From contig JAJPIR010000267.1 in assembly GCA_021324675.1 (NCBI GenBank), positions 1 to 64,000 of the forward strand: a DNA stretch of 64,000 nt. The letters are read 5' to 3'. The DNA is from Actinomycetota bacterium (GTDB lineage: Bacteria; Actinomycetota; Actinomycetes; Mycobacteriales; Pseudonocardiaceae). Of this stretch, positions 47,805-58,075 are shown one piece after another. The translations under genes were made by a program, and so were the position numbers. Positions within the stretch are counted from its first letter, which is position 1. The number at the start of each line of letters is the position of its first letter. The notes beneath the pieces are model-generated. The model saw only the letters and a program-made list of their open reading frames with translations, was not told the origin of the DNA and ran no database searches.

Positions 47805-48422
47805 ATGCCTCCGTCCCTTATCGATCCTGCACCACCGCATCGCAGGCGGCTGCCCCGGCAGGAGCGTGAGCAGCAGATGCTTGATGCGGCAGTCGCGGTG
47901 TTTTCCCGGCGCGGCTTCCATGTGGCGTCGATGGACGAAATCGCCGAGGCCGCGGGGGTTTCCAAGCCCATGATCTACGCCTACCTCGGATCAAAGGACG
48001 AGCTGTTCAGCGCGTGTATCCGGCGAGAGGCACGGCGCTTGATCAAGCTGATCAGCGCAGCAGCGCCGCCGGGACTCACCACGCAGCAGCGGCTGCACCT
48101 CGGCCTGCTGGCCTTCTTCACGTTCGTCGCTGAACATCACGACGGCTGGATCGTGCTGTACCGGCAAGCAAGGGCCAAGGAGCCGTTCGCCGGGGAGATC
48201 GCCGTGGCCCGCCAACAGATCATCGCCCTGGTGGCCGGTCTCCTGGCGCCGTCCAGTACCGAAGACGCCGAGGACGAGGTGGTGCCGATCGCGTACGCGG
48301 TGGTCGGAGCTGCCGAGGCGTTATCGGACTGGGCGCTGGAAAACCCCGAGGAGTCCCCCGAGGACCTCACAACGCGCTTGCTGAACATTTTCTGGACGGG
48401 GCTCAGCCGGTCCGATGGTTAG
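47805..48422 (+). CDS. TetR/AcrR-family regulator
   Basis: REQQMLDAAVAVFSRRGFHVASMDEIAEAAGVSKPMIYAYLGSKDELFSACI. Confidence 0.92.
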   Translation: MPPSLIDPAPPHRRRLPRQEREQQMLDAAVAVFSRRGFHVASMDEIAEAAGVSKPMIYAYLGSKDELFSACIRREARRLIKLISAAAPPGLTTQQRLHLGLLAFFTFVAEHHDGWIVLYRQARAKEPFAGEIAVARQQIIALVAGLLAPSSTEDAEDEVVPIAYAVVGAAEALSDWALENPEESPEDLTTRLLNIFWTGLSRSDG

Positions 48423-48625
48423 CCTTGGCGCGGAAAAACCACGTCGGGAGCGCGGTGACAAGCAGCAGGTCGAGCAGCCGATCGAGAACTACTTCCTGCC
48501 CAGGCTGATCTTTTGCGATGCGACCGCGGGCCACCGGCATCCGGGACTACCCACCACGCCGCACGTCATGGCTACCAGGGTCAGCGGCGCTTGATCCTTG
48601 ACGCGCAGCGACCATGGCGGGTCAT

Positions 48626-48677
48626 CAACGCGCGGAGCAGAAACGCGCCGCCAACGCGCGGAGCAGGAACGCGCCGC
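48626..48677 (+). repeat. two tandem copies of a 26-bp sequence
   Basis: CAACGCGCGGAGCAGAAACGCGCCGC (48626-48651) and CAACGCGCGGAGCAGGAACGCGCCGC (48652-48677), 1 mismatch. Confidence 0.9.
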
Positions 48678-48858
48678 GCGCCCGAGGCCCATCGAGCAGG
48701 CTTGCCAGGCAATCTATGGCCAACAGCCTAAACGCACGCATATGTTTTTGCGTCAATCAAGGATGGAGGGTCTGTGGATGCCGGACCTTACTCCAGCGAC
48801 ATGACGCAGCAGTACGCGCGACCGGCGGCATGGGAAACCGCAGGCTAGCGAGGCCGAC

Positions 48859-49337
48859 ATGATGCTCGCAGCGCTGCGCGGCATCAGTCTGGTAGCGGCC
48901 ACCGTGACGATGGGCCTGTTAGCCGGCTTGTTCTTCGTTTTCGCGATGTCTGTCATGCCCGGGCTCAGCCGGACTGACAACCAGGTTTTTGTCGACGCTA
49001 TGCAACAAATCAACGTGGCGATTCTCAATCCTTGGCTCGCCTTTGTTCTGGCCGGCCCGCCGGTGTCCGGCATTGTCACTGCAGTACTGCACTCCAGGCA
49101 GGCCAGCGCGCCGCCGTTGGCTGGATCGGCGCCGCTTTGGTGCTATACGTCGTGACACTGCCGATTACCGTCGGGATCGATGTCCCGCTCAATGACACCC
49201 TTGCCGCGGCCGGCCCACCGCAGCGATCACCGATCTGGCTGGAGTTCGTAACCAATTTGAAACAACATACGCGGGCTGGAACATAGCTTGCGCGGTGGCA
49301 TCAACCGCATTCACGCTGCTGTGCATTGCCCGGTAGT
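48859..49337 (+). pseudogene. DUF1772-like membrane protein gene disrupted by frameshifts
   Basis: Three frames needed: MMLAALRGISLVAATVTMGLLAGLFFVFAMSVMPGLSRTDNQVFVDAMQQINVAILNPWLAFVLAG / GWIGAALVLYVVTLPITVGIDVPLNDTLAAAG / YAGWNIACAVASTAFTLLCIAR. Confidence 0.75.
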
Positions 49338-49372
49338 GGCAAAAACCATTATCACACTGCTAAACACATGAC

Positions 49373-50419
49373 GTGACCAACGTGGCGGTGTTGTCGTTCC
49401 GGCTCGGGTCGGCCGATGGGGTGTCAGTAGCAGCCGCGCAGTGGGTTGCGGCGCTGCGCCGGTTGGGCTGCCAGGTACACACCATCGCCGGAGCCGGGGT
49501 CGCAGATCACCTCATCCCTGGCCTGGCTCTCGACTCCCCGCAGCCCGCAGGCGCAGGGGAGCTGGCGACCGCGCTGCGCGGGGCAGACCTCGTGGTGGTG
49601 GAGAACGTGTGTTCGCTGCCGATGAACCCGCCAGTGACCGAGGTGGTAGCAGCGGTATTGCGGGGGCATCGCGCGGTCCTGCGCCACCACGACCTGCCCT
49701 GGGAACGGGATCATTACGCGCACCTGCGCGGCTGGCCCCCCGATCACCCCGGCTGGCACCACGTGGCGATCAGCCGGCACAGCGCCACGCAGCTGGCCGG
49801 TCGCGGCATTGCCGCGGTCCCCGTCTACCACGGTTATGCCGACCTTCCCCGCCGCGGCAGTCGGGCCGCCGGGCGGGCCGCGGTGGGGGTCGGGCCGCAG
49901 CAACGGCTGCTGCTGCAACCCACCCGCGCGATCCCACGCAAGAACATCGCCGCCGGACTTGCCCTGGCCGAGGCGCTCAATGCGGTCTACTGGCTCACCG
50001 GGGCCGCAGAAGACGGCTACGGACCGCAACTGGCCGAGCTACTGGCCCGGGCCCGCTGCCCGGTGCGCCGCGGGCTACCCGCCTCACTGCGGATGGCCGA
50101 CGCGTACGCGGCCGCCGATGCAGTAGTGCTGCCCTCGACGTGGGAGGGCTTTGGCATGCCGCTGATCGAATCCGCGCTGGCCGACCGGCCGCTCGCGGTC
50201 AACGACTACCCGGTGGCCAGGGAGGTGGCCAGCCTGGGTTTCCGCTGGTTTCCCGTCGATGACCCGGCCCCACTCGCCGCCTGGCTCGCCGACCCAGATC
50301 CGGCGCTGCTGACCCACAACCGTGCGCTCGCCCGGCGCCACTTCGGCCCCGATGCATTAACCAGGCGGCTGTCCGCCACTCTGGCCCGCGCTGGGCTAGC
50401 CCCTCTGCGCGCTCGCTAG
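49373..50419 (+). CDS. glycosyltransferase (GT4-like)
   Basis: FRLGSADGVSVAAAQWVAALRRLG; PTRAIPRKNIAAGLALAEAL; VVLPSTWEGFGMPLIESALADRPLAVNDYPV. Confidence 0.9.
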   Translation: MTNVAVLSFRLGSADGVSVAAAQWVAALRRLGCQVHTIAGAGVADHLIPGLALDSPQPAGAGELATALRGADLVVVENVCSLPMNPPVTEVVAAVLRGHRAVLRHHDLPWERDHYAHLRGWPPDHPGWHHVAISRHSATQLAGRGIAAVPVYHGYADLPRRGSRAAGRAAVGVGPQQRLLLQPTRAIPRKNIAAGLALAEALNAVYWLTGAAEDGYGPQLAELLARARCPVRRGLPASLRMADAYAAADAVVLPSTWEGFGMPLIESALADRPLAVNDYPVAREVASLGFRWFPVDDPAPLAAWLADPDPALLTHNRALARRHFGPDALTRRLSATLARAGLAPLRAR

Positions 50420-50430
50420 AGTCATCGATC

Positions 50431-50928
50431 ATGTCGATACTGGACGACTTGCTGGTCCGGGTACTGCGTGGCCCTGTGCAGCGGCTGATCGCTGAGGAAC
50501 GTAACCGGTTCAGCTACGGCGAGAGCGAAAACCCGCTCTACCGGTACCGGCTGCATGGCCGGCGTGAACGGCTCCACATCCACCCCACCGCGATCGTCAA
50601 CAACGCCCTGTTCAACGTGTCCGGCGGGAATATCACGATCGGCGAGTATGCCTTTTTCGGCCACGAGGTCGCGGTCCTTACCGGCACCCACGACATCACC
50701 AAGTTCGGCCGGGAACGGCAGACCACTTTCCCCCGCTCCGGCCGAGACGTGGTGATCGATGAGGGGGTGTGGGTGGCCAGCCACGCCCTGGTACTGGGAC
50801 CAGTGCGTATCGGCATGCACGCAGTCGTTGCCGCGGGATCCCTGGTGCTCGACGATGTGGCGCCGTACACGGTTGTCGCGGGGCGCCCCGCAAAAATGAT
50901 CAAGAAGATCGATCACGGTGAAAGTTGA
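50431..50928 (+). CDS. acyltransferase, left-handed beta-helix (hexapeptide) type
   Basis: NITIGEYAFFGHEVAVLTGTHDI...DVVIDEGVWVASHALVLGPVRIGMHAVVAAGSLVLDDVAPYTVVAGRPAKMIK. Confidence 0.92.
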   Translation: MSILDDLLVRVLRGPVQRLIAEERNRFSYGESENPLYRYRLHGRRERLHIHPTAIVNNALFNVSGGNITIGEYAFFGHEVAVLTGTHDITKFGRERQTTFPRSGRDVVIDEGVWVASHALVLGPVRIGMHAVVAAGSLVLDDVAPYTVVAGRPAKMIKKIDHGES

Positions 50929-51430
50929 GCTCGGCGCGGGCGAGAAGCCGCATCCCGACTACGACGTGCACGTCGACATCCTGCCGTTGCCCGATATCGA
51001 GGTAATCGGCTGGATAGACCAGCTGCCGTTCGCCACCGCTTCGGTGGCTGCCTTGCGCGCTAACCACGTACTCGAACACCAGAGCTACGAGCTCGTGGAA
51101 CCCACCGTCCGCGAGTGGGCCCGGGTGATGGGACCTGGCGCCCGGCTCGACATCGGGGTGCCTGACGCCCGGTTCATCGCCGAGCAGTGGGTGCGCGGCG
51201 AGATCGACACCGCGGAGGCGAACTACTGGATCCTTGGCGGTCACTCCGACCGGGCAGCGCACCAGGGTGTCGATGCGCGCGGTATCCCTCGCTGGATCTG
51301 GAACGCCCACCACACCATGTTCGACGCCGAGTCGCTGGGCGCGCTGGTCTCCCGTTGCGGTTTCATCGACCTGGACATCTTTCGCTACAACATCCGTAAC
51401 TTGCGCTGTTACGCGGTTCGCGCGCCGTAG
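50918..51430 (+). CDS. SAM-dependent methyltransferase-like protein
   Basis: VELGAGEKPHPDYDVHVDILPLPDIEVIGWIDQLPFATASVAALRANHVLEHQSYELVEPTVREWARVMGPGARLDIGVPD; overlaps preceding gene. Confidence 0.85.
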   Translation: MKVELGAGEKPHPDYDVHVDILPLPDIEVIGWIDQLPFATASVAALRANHVLEHQSYELVEPTVREWARVMGPGARLDIGVPDARFIAEQWVRGEIDTAEANYWILGGHSDRAAHQGVDARGIPRWIWNAHHTMFDAESLGALVSRCGFIDLDIFRYNIRNLRCYAVRAP

Positions 51431-51605
51431 GTGGCGATACAGGTCCGGGCTCGACCGGCCCCGATCCCCACGCGGGCAGAACGATCACCGAACCTGAGGC
51501 CATGACGCCAGAGCCCGACACACCGGGCGTACGAGCGCGACACGCTGACTGGGGATCTATTGCGCAATCTGCGGTAAACGCTAGAAAGCTCGATACGGTC
51601 CCAGA

Positions 51606-52802
51606 ATGGATCCGGTGCGTAATCCATTTGCCCCGGGCGCTGGCCAGCGGCCGCCCGAGCTGGCCGGACGGGACCGAGAGTTGGCCGCCTTCGATGTGGT
51701 GCTGGAACGGGTGGCCCGGGGGCGCCCAGAACGATCCCTGGTGCTGACCGGCCTGCGCGGGGTGGGCAAGACCGTATTGCTCGGTGAGCTGCGCTCGATG
51801 GCCATGCGGCGCGGGTGGGGTGCCGGCAAGGTCGAGGCCCGACCCGAAGGAGGGCTACGCCGACCGCTATCGGCGGCGCTGCACCGCGCGGTGCGCGATC
51901 TGGCGTTGCGCCACCGCGCTCCGGGCCGGGTCGAGGAGGTGCTCGGCATCCTCAAAGCATTCGCCCTGCGGGCCACCGCAAAAGACGCCAAGTTACGGGA
52001 TCGCTGGCAGCCGGGCATCGACGTGCCGGCCATCGCCGGGCGGGCCGATTCGGGAGACATCGAAATCGACCTAGTGGAGCTGTTTACCGAGGTGGCCGAC
52101 CTTGCCGCCGACGTCGGCACCGGGGTGGCACTGCTGATCGACGAGATGCAGGACGTGGCACCCGACGACATCTCCGCACTGTGCGCCGCTTGCCACGAGT
52201 TGTCCCAGTCCGGGGCTCCGCTGGTGGTCGTCGGCGCCGGGTTACCGCACCTACCGGCGGTACTCAGCGCGTCGAAGTCCTACTCCGAGCGGCTGTTCCG
52301 GTACGTGCGGATCGACCGGCTGGACCGTGCCGACGCCGACCGGGCCGTAGTCGCACCGATCGAGAGGGAAGGCGCCGGCATCATCCCCGACGCGCTCGAC
52401 GCGCTGTTCGAGACCTCCGGGGGTTACCCGTATTTCGTGCAGGCCTACGGCAAAGCCGCCTGGGACGCCGCCCCTGCGTCGCCGATCGGGATTCTCGATG
52501 TCCAGGTGGCCGCACCGGAGGCGGAAAGCGAGCTGGCCGTGGGGTTCTTCGGATCCCGTTTCGAGCGAGCCACGCCAGCCGAGCGGGAGTACCTGCAGTC
52601 GATGGCCGAGCTCACCGGCGGCCGCGACGAGCCAGTCGGCACCACCCAGGTCGCTGACCAGCTCGGTCGCCGAGCATCTTCGCTGTCTCCCGCGCGCGAC
52701 AGCCTCCTCAAGAAAGGGCTGGTCTACTCCGGGGAGCGCGGGCAAATCGCGTTCACCGTCCCACACTTCGGACGCTTCCTTCTGGGCAGATTGGCCGGTT
52801 GA
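51606..52802 (+). CDS. AAA/ORC-like ATP-binding protein
   Basis: LAGRDRELAAFDVVLERVARGRPERSLVLTGLRGVGKTVLLGELRSMAMRRGW; VALLIDEMQDVAPDDI; TSGGYPYFVQAYGKAAWD. Confidence 0.9.
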   Translation: MDPVRNPFAPGAGQRPPELAGRDRELAAFDVVLERVARGRPERSLVLTGLRGVGKTVLLGELRSMAMRRGWGAGKVEARPEGGLRRPLSAALHRAVRDLALRHRAPGRVEEVLGILKAFALRATAKDAKLRDRWQPGIDVPAIAGRADSGDIEIDLVELFTEVADLAADVGTGVALLIDEMQDVAPDDISALCAACHELSQSGAPLVVVGAGLPHLPAVLSASKSYSERLFRYVRIDRLDRADADRAVVAPIEREGAGIIPDALDALFETSGGYPYFVQAYGKAAWDAAPASPIGILDVQVAAPEAESELAVGFFGSRFERATPAEREYLQSMAELTGGRDEPVGTTQVADQLGRRASSLSPARDSLLKKGLVYSGERGQIAFTVPHFGRFLLGRLAG

Positions 52803-53046
52803 CCCGGTTGCACTAGCCCAAACGAGTGAATCAGCCGTGCGTCGCCGGGACCGTGTAACGGCGCGGTGGCGCACCGCGATGACACTGACAGCCCCGTGAT
52901 GCTGTTGGACCCCCGACCCGGCAGCCTCGCGGGGCCTTCTTCATTGCTGCTTCGTCCTGCTTTTTTTCTCGAGAGCTGGTCCTACCGGAAACCGTCAAGG
53001 TGTAGGCCGTACCGGGGTCGCCAGGGATGGCACGTACGCTTTCGCC

Positions 53047-53367
53047 GTGGCTGAAAGCAAGCTCGAGATCCAGATGCTCCACGACCGCGTGATCGTGCGT
53101 CCGCTGGGTGAAGACGGCGAGCGGCGCAGTAGTGGAGGAATCCTGATCCCGGCCACGGCCCAAGTAGCCAAGCGGTTGTGCTGGGGCGAGGTGTACGGCG
53201 TCGGCCAGCACGTCCGCACTGTCCAGGTCGGCGACAGGGTGCTGTTCAACCCGGAAGACCAGTACGAAGTCGAGGTGCGCGGATGCGCGTACCTGGTGAT
53301 GCGAGAAAGGGACCTGCAAGCGGTGGCCAGCGAGCGCACCGAACACGGAACAGGCCTGTATTTGTGA
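53047..53367 (+). CDS. GroES-family co-chaperonin homologue
   Basis: IQMLHDRVIVRPLGEDGERRSSGGILIPATAQVAKRLCWGEVYGVGQHVRTVQVGDRVLFNPEDQYEVEV. Confidence 0.88.
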   Translation: MAESKLEIQMLHDRVIVRPLGEDGERRSSGGILIPATAQVAKRLCWGEVYGVGQHVRTVQVGDRVLFNPEDQYEVEVRGCAYLVMRERDLQAVASERTEHGTGLYL

Positions 53368-55139
53368 CGCCCGACAAGTCGGCACCCACCGAACCGCGGT
53401 CACTATTCGACGAACTGGCCGACACCGGGTCCGACCACATCACCGAACCAGTGCGCCAGGACAACCATGCGCTGCGCCGGACGCTGATCATCGCGGCTAC
53501 CGCATTCGGACTACTGGCCGTGATCTACGGCATCGACGTTGTGCGTTCCGCAGGGGCGGTGCCTCGCGGCGTCACCGTCCAAGGCGTGCCCGTCGGTGGT
53601 CTGTCCCGCACCGCTGCCGAGCAGCGGCTCCGGGAACGGCTCGAACCACAACTAAGCCGCCCGATCATGGTGCTGGCCGGCGACGTCAGCGCCACCCTCG
53701 ACCCCCGCCGAGCCGGCCTCACCCTGGACTGGCCCGCCACCCTTGACCAGGCTGGGAAACAGCCGCTCAACCCGTGGACCCGGCTGGCTACGCTGTGGCG
53801 GACCCGGGAGGTGGGCGTGGTCACCGCCGAGGACCGCACCGCTCTCACGGCCGCGGTACAGGCGCTGCGCGCCCAGACCGACCACCAGCCCATCGAGGGC
53901 ACTATCCGCTTCGACGGCACCCGCCCCGTCGCCGTCGAACCGCGGACCGGTCAACATCTGGATGTCCCCGCCACGTCTGATCTCATCCTCTCCCGGTGGG
54001 TCGGCGGCGGCGGCACGGTGCGCGCGCCCGTCACGACACAGCCGGTACGTACCACCGCCGAGGGAATCCAGACTGCGCTGCATGACGTCGTCGAACCCGC
54101 GGTGGCCGCGCCCGTGCGGGTCACCGGCGACGACGGCCACGGCGCGATGCTCGCGCCCGAGGTCATCGCCGCGGCGCTGCGATTCGCCCCGGACAGCCAG
54201 GGCGGCCTGACCATCACCGTCGACAACCCTACTGTGATCGCCGCGCTGAACCCGCAGCTCGAACCGACCCAGCATCCGGCCAAGAACGCCCAGATACTCA
54301 TCCAGGGGGACACCCCGGTGGTGCTGCCATCGGTGGATGGACGTGGCATCGACTGGGCTGCCACCCTGCTCCCCCTGCTCGACGTGCTACACCACTCGGG
54401 ACCGCAGCGCACGCTAGCGGCCAGCTACGTCACCCTGCCCCCGACCTTGAGCACCGAGCAGGCCAACGCGCTGGGCATCACCACGCAGATCAGCACCTTC
54501 ACCACCGGCGGGTTCGCCACCGATTCCGGCGAGAACATCCGCCGGGTTGCCGAGCAGGTCAACGGGGCGGTCGTGCGGCCGAAAGAAACCTTCAGCCTCA
54601 ACGGCTACACCGGGCCACGCACCGCCGCCACCGGATACGTCGACGCAGGCATCATCGACCACGGCCGACCCAGCCGGGGAATCGGCGGCGGCATCTCCCA
54701 GTTCGCCACGACCCTGTACAACGCCACCTACTTCGCGGGCATGACCGACGTCGAGCACAAGGAGCACAGCTACTACATCAGCCGCTACCCAGCGGCCCGG
54801 GAGGCCACTGTCTTCGAGGGCGCCATCGACGTCAAATTCCGGAACGACTCCCCCACCGGCATCCTGATCCAGACGGCCTGGACCCCCACCTCGGTCACGG
54901 TGACCCTGTGGGGCACCAAACACGTCGACGTCGAGTCGATCACCGGGCCGCGCACCGATTACACCGACCCGACCACCGAAGTAATCCACGGCCAGCCGTG
55001 TAGCGCTACCCCCGGAGCCCGCGGTTTCACCACCACCGACACCCGGATCATCCGCGATGCGGTGACCCACGTGGAAATGTCCCGCCACACCCGTACCGTG
55101 AAATACGACCCCATCCCCCACGTCATCTGCGAGCCGTAA
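53364..55139 (+). CDS. VanW family protein with N-terminal TM and peptidoglycan-binding-like domains
   Basis: GTG start overlapping GroES stop; VVRPKETFSLNGYTGPRTAATGYVDAGIIDHGRPSRGIGGGISQFATTLYNATYFAGMTDVEHKEHSYYISRYPAAREATV. Confidence 0.92.
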   Translation: MTPDKSAPTEPRSLFDELADTGSDHITEPVRQDNHALRRTLIIAATAFGLLAVIYGIDVVRSAGAVPRGVTVQGVPVGGLSRTAAEQRLRERLEPQLSRPIMVLAGDVSATLDPRRAGLTLDWPATLDQAGKQPLNPWTRLATLWRTREVGVVTAEDRTALTAAVQALRAQTDHQPIEGTIRFDGTRPVAVEPRTGQHLDVPATSDLILSRWVGGGGTVRAPVTTQPVRTTAEGIQTALHDVVEPAVAAPVRVTGDDGHGAMLAPEVIAAALRFAPDSQGGLTITVDNPTVIAALNPQLEPTQHPAKNAQILIQGDTPVVLPSVDGRGIDWAATLLPLLDVLHHSGPQRTLAASYVTLPPTLSTEQANALGITTQISTFTTGGFATDSGENIRRVAEQVNGAVVRPKETFSLNGYTGPRTAATGYVDAGIIDHGRPSRGIGGGISQFATTLYNATYFAGMTDVEHKEHSYYISRYPAAREATVFEGAIDVKFRNDSPTGILIQTAWTPTSVTVTLWGTKHVDVESITGPRTDYTDPTTEVIHGQPCSATPGARGFTTTDTRIIRDAVTHVEMSRHTRTVKYDPIPHVICEP

Positions 55140-55167
55140 CCGGGTGCTGAACGCGGTTTCAAACCGT

Positions 55168-57003
55168 TTAAAAGGCCTCTTCAGGGACGTCCATGAGAGC
55201 GTTGTCAGTGGCTTCGACGATGTGGCGGCGAGCAGTGAGCTCCGGGAGGATGTTTCGCGCGAAGAACGCCGCTGCGGCCACTTTGCCCTGGTAAAACACC
55301 CGGTCCTGGGCCGAGACGTCGCCGGTCAGCGCGGACAAAGCAACCTCTGCCTGGCGCAGCAACAGCCAGCCGATCAGCACGTCGCCAGTGCTCATCAGCA
55401 GGCGCACGGTCTGCTGACCGACCTTGTAAACACTGCTCGGATCCTGCTGGGCCGAGGTGAGAAAACCGATCATGGCGGCGAGCATTGCCTGCAGGTCTCC
55501 CAGTGCGGTAGCCAGCAAGGCCCGCTCTTCCTTGAGTTCACCGCTGGCGCTACCGGCGTCCAGGAAGGCCTGGATCTCCTTGTTTACCTGGCCGATCGCC
55601 TGGCCGCGATCCCGCACGATCTTGCGGAAGAAGAAGTCCTGCGACTGGATGCCTGTGGTGCCCTCGTACAGGCTGTCGATCTTGGCGTCTCGGATGTACT
55701 GCTCGATGGGGTAATCCTGCAGGAAACCCGACCCGCCCAGGGTCTGCAACGACAGCGTGAGCATTTCAGACGCTCGCTCTGATCCGACACCCTTGACCAC
55801 CGGCAGCAGCAGATCATTGACCCGCGCCGCCATGTCGGCGTCAGCTCCACCGAGCTCAACGGTGTCCTGGTAGCTGGCGGTGTAGAGGTACAGCGCACGC
55901 AGCCCCTCGGCGTAGCACTTCTGCAGCATGAGCATGCGCCGCACGTCCGGGTGGTGCGTGATCGTGACCCGCGGAGCAGTCCTGTCACGCATCTGCGTGA
56001 GGTCGGCACCCTGTACCCGCTCCTTGGCGTATTCCAGCGCGTTGAGGTAGCCACTGGACAGCGTCGCAATCGCCTTGGTGCCGACCATCATCCGGGCGTA
56101 CTCGATCACCTGGAACATCTGGGCGATGCCGTCGTGCACGTCGCCCAGCAGCCAGCCGACCGCGGGTACGCCATGGGCACCGAAGGTGAGCTCGCAGGTG
56201 GCCGAGGCCTTCAGACCCATCTTGCGCTCCATACCGGTGGCGAACACACCGTTACGCTCACCGAGTTCGCCGGTCTCGGTATCGAAGTGATACTTCGGGA
56301 CCAGGAACAGTGACAGGCCCTTGGTCCCGGGAGCCGGGACCAGACCCGGGCCTTCGGGTCTGGCGAGCACCAGATGCATGATGTTGTCGGTGACATCGTG
56401 TTCGCCCGAGGTGATGAAGCGTTTGACGCCCTCAAGGTGCCAGGAGCCATCAGGTTGAGCGATCGCCTTCGTGCGCCCGGCCCCGACATCTGATCCGGCA
56501 TCGGGTTCGGTGAGCACCATCGTGGCGCACCAACCCTTGTCGATCATCAATTCGGCCCAGTGTTGCTGCTCGGGCGTGCCGTTGCGGTGCACCACGACCG
56601 CCATGCTGGGCCCGCTCATGTACATGAACACCGCCGGGTTGGCCCCGAGCATCAGCTCCGATGCAGCCCAGCGCAGCGTGGCCGGCGCCCCGTAACCACC
56701 CAGGTCAGACGGCAAGTCGAGGCGGTACCACTCGCCGTCCCACAATGCCCGGTATGACTGCTGGAACGATTCGGGAACCACGACCGAATGCGTCTGGGGA
56801 TTGAAGACCGGCGGGTGCCGGTCGGAATCAACGTAGGAGGCGCCCAGTGGTCCGCGGGCCAGCCGGTCGAGTTCGGCCAGTATCTCGCGCGCGGTGTCGG
56901 GGTCCATTTCAGCGAACGGGCCCACGCCCATGCGATCCTGCACCCGGAGCACCTCGAACAGGCTGAACTCCAGATCGCGGAGATTGCTCTTGTAATGGCC
57001 CAT
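55168..57003 (-). CDS. acyl-CoA dehydrogenase
   Basis: [73 protein letters not shown]. Confidence 0.95.
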   Translation of the reverse strand: MGHYKSNLRDLEFSLFEVLRVQDRMGVGPFAEMDPDTAREILAELDRLARGPLGASYVDSDRHPPVFNPQTHSVVVPESFQQSYRALWDGEWYRLDLPSDLGGYGAPATLRWAASELMLGANPAVFMYMSGPSMAVVVHRNGTPEQQHWAELMIDKGWCATMVLTEPDAGSDVGAGRTKAIAQPDGSWHLEGVKRFITSGEHDVTDNIMHLVLARPEGPGLVPAPGTKGLSLFLVPKYHFDTETGELGERNGVFATGMERKMGLKASATCELTFGAHGVPAVGWLLGDVHDGIAQMFQVIEYARMMVGTKAIATLSSGYLNALEYAKERVQGADLTQMRDRTAPRVTITHHPDVRRMLMLQKCYAEGLRALYLYTASYQDTVELGGADADMAARVNDLLLPVVKGVGSERASEMLTLSLQTLGGSGFLQDYPIEQYIRDAKIDSLYEGTTGIQSQDFFFRKIVRDRGQAIGQVNKEIQAFLDAGSASGELKEERALLATALGDLQAMLAAMIGFLTSAQQDPSSVYKVGQQTVRLLMSTGDVLIGWLLLRQAEVALSALTGDVSAQDRVFYQGKVAAAAFFARNILPELTARRHIVEATDNALMDVPEEAF

Positions 57004-57179
57004 GTCCTCGCTCCCCAACCATAGGTAGCGGTAGTCCGGTCAGCTACTCGCCGGTAACAACACCGTATTACTGACGAGTAACCATGGCAACTCAGGGGTG
57101 CGTGGCGTGCCACACACCGCCTCGACGGTCGAGCGTGCTGGTATGCGTTTGGCACGCCCACGACGGGTATCCCTTTGCT

Positions 57180-57575
57180 ATGCAAGAACACGAGTTCGTT
57201 TCGGCCGTCGCCCGCAGTGCCGAGATCGGTGATCAGGAGTTAGCCGAACGGGCGATCCGGGCCACGTTGAGCGCGTTGGGCCGCCGGCTATCGGGTGGCC
57301 AGACCGCGAATCTCGCAAGCCAGCTTCCGGCGGCGTTCGCCGACACGATGCCCGCCCAGGGTCCAGGCGAGCGATTCAATCTTGATGAGTTCTACCGACG
57401 GGTCGCGGAAGCCGAAGGAGATGGCTGCACCGCGCAGCAGGCTCGCCAGCACGCCCGCGCGGTTCTCGCCGCCCTCAAGGTGGCGCTGACCGGCCACCAA
57501 TTCGACCACCTGGCCTCGCAGCTGCCTGGCGAGTACGCCGACCTGCTGGGCACCGAGCCCGTACAGCATCACTGA
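57180..57575 (+). CDS. DUF2267 protein
   Basis: MQEHEFVSAVARSAEIGDQELAERAIRATLSALGRRLSGGQTANLASQLPAAFAD... repeated half QHARAVLAALKVALTGHQFDHLASQLPGEYADLL. Confidence 0.9.
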   Translation: MQEHEFVSAVARSAEIGDQELAERAIRATLSALGRRLSGGQTANLASQLPAAFADTMPAQGPGERFNLDEFYRRVAEAEGDGCTAQQARQHARAVLAALKVALTGHQFDHLASQLPGEYADLLGTEPVQHH

Positions 57576-57968
57576 GTTGGGTTCGCCGGGCTGAGCAGCC
57601 ATCGTGCTAGCGATCATCGTGATCGCCATTTCGGGGGATGCACTATGCCGATCAACAAAGGCCAGGACGTCTGGCCTGCACTCGATGCGCTGATCAGTAG
57701 TGGGCCGCGTCGGATCAGCGGGTCACCCGCGGCCTGGCCGGCCTCGGTGATCCGGAACAGACAGCAATCCTCGTCGCTGGCGGTAGCGGCCATCTCATCG
57801 CTGCCCACCGAGGTGGGGACGGCGGCCTGGCCGGACAGTGGGTGAACACGGCGTTCAGGCCGCCGTCAGTCTTTAGCGCACCGGGAACACTCTGGCGCGT
57901 GCGCCGAGATGTCCCTAGTCAGCGTTACAGTTAGGAGCGGAGATCAATACTGTCCGCATAAGAATACT

Positions 57969-57982
57969 GCATTGCATAATGC
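57969..57982. promoter_or_regulatory. AT-rich inverted repeat upstream of XRE regulator
   Basis: GCATT-gcat-AATGC about 95 bp before the start at 58076. Confidence 0.35.
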
Positions 57983-58075
57983 TCGGCATAATCTCAACCC
58001 ATCGGGTGACTGCGAGCACACCGCGAGACCGCGCTCGCGGCACTGCCCGTTGCGACCGGCTCAAAGGAGGCGGTC

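Noticed and set aside
49441-50262. Long Arg/Gly-rich alternative-frame ORFs inside the GT4 gene (and similar ones elsewhere in the track)
   Set aside because: High-GC shadow ORFs antisense or out of frame to well-supported genes.
52905-52975. CCCCG...CGGGG followed by a T-run, possible terminator after the AAA ATPase
   Set aside because: Stem is short with a long loop and T-run too distant; not confident.
57645-57845. 66-aa plus-strand ORF MPINKGQDVWPALDALISSGPRRISG...
   Set aside because: No recognised family and composition not clearly coding.
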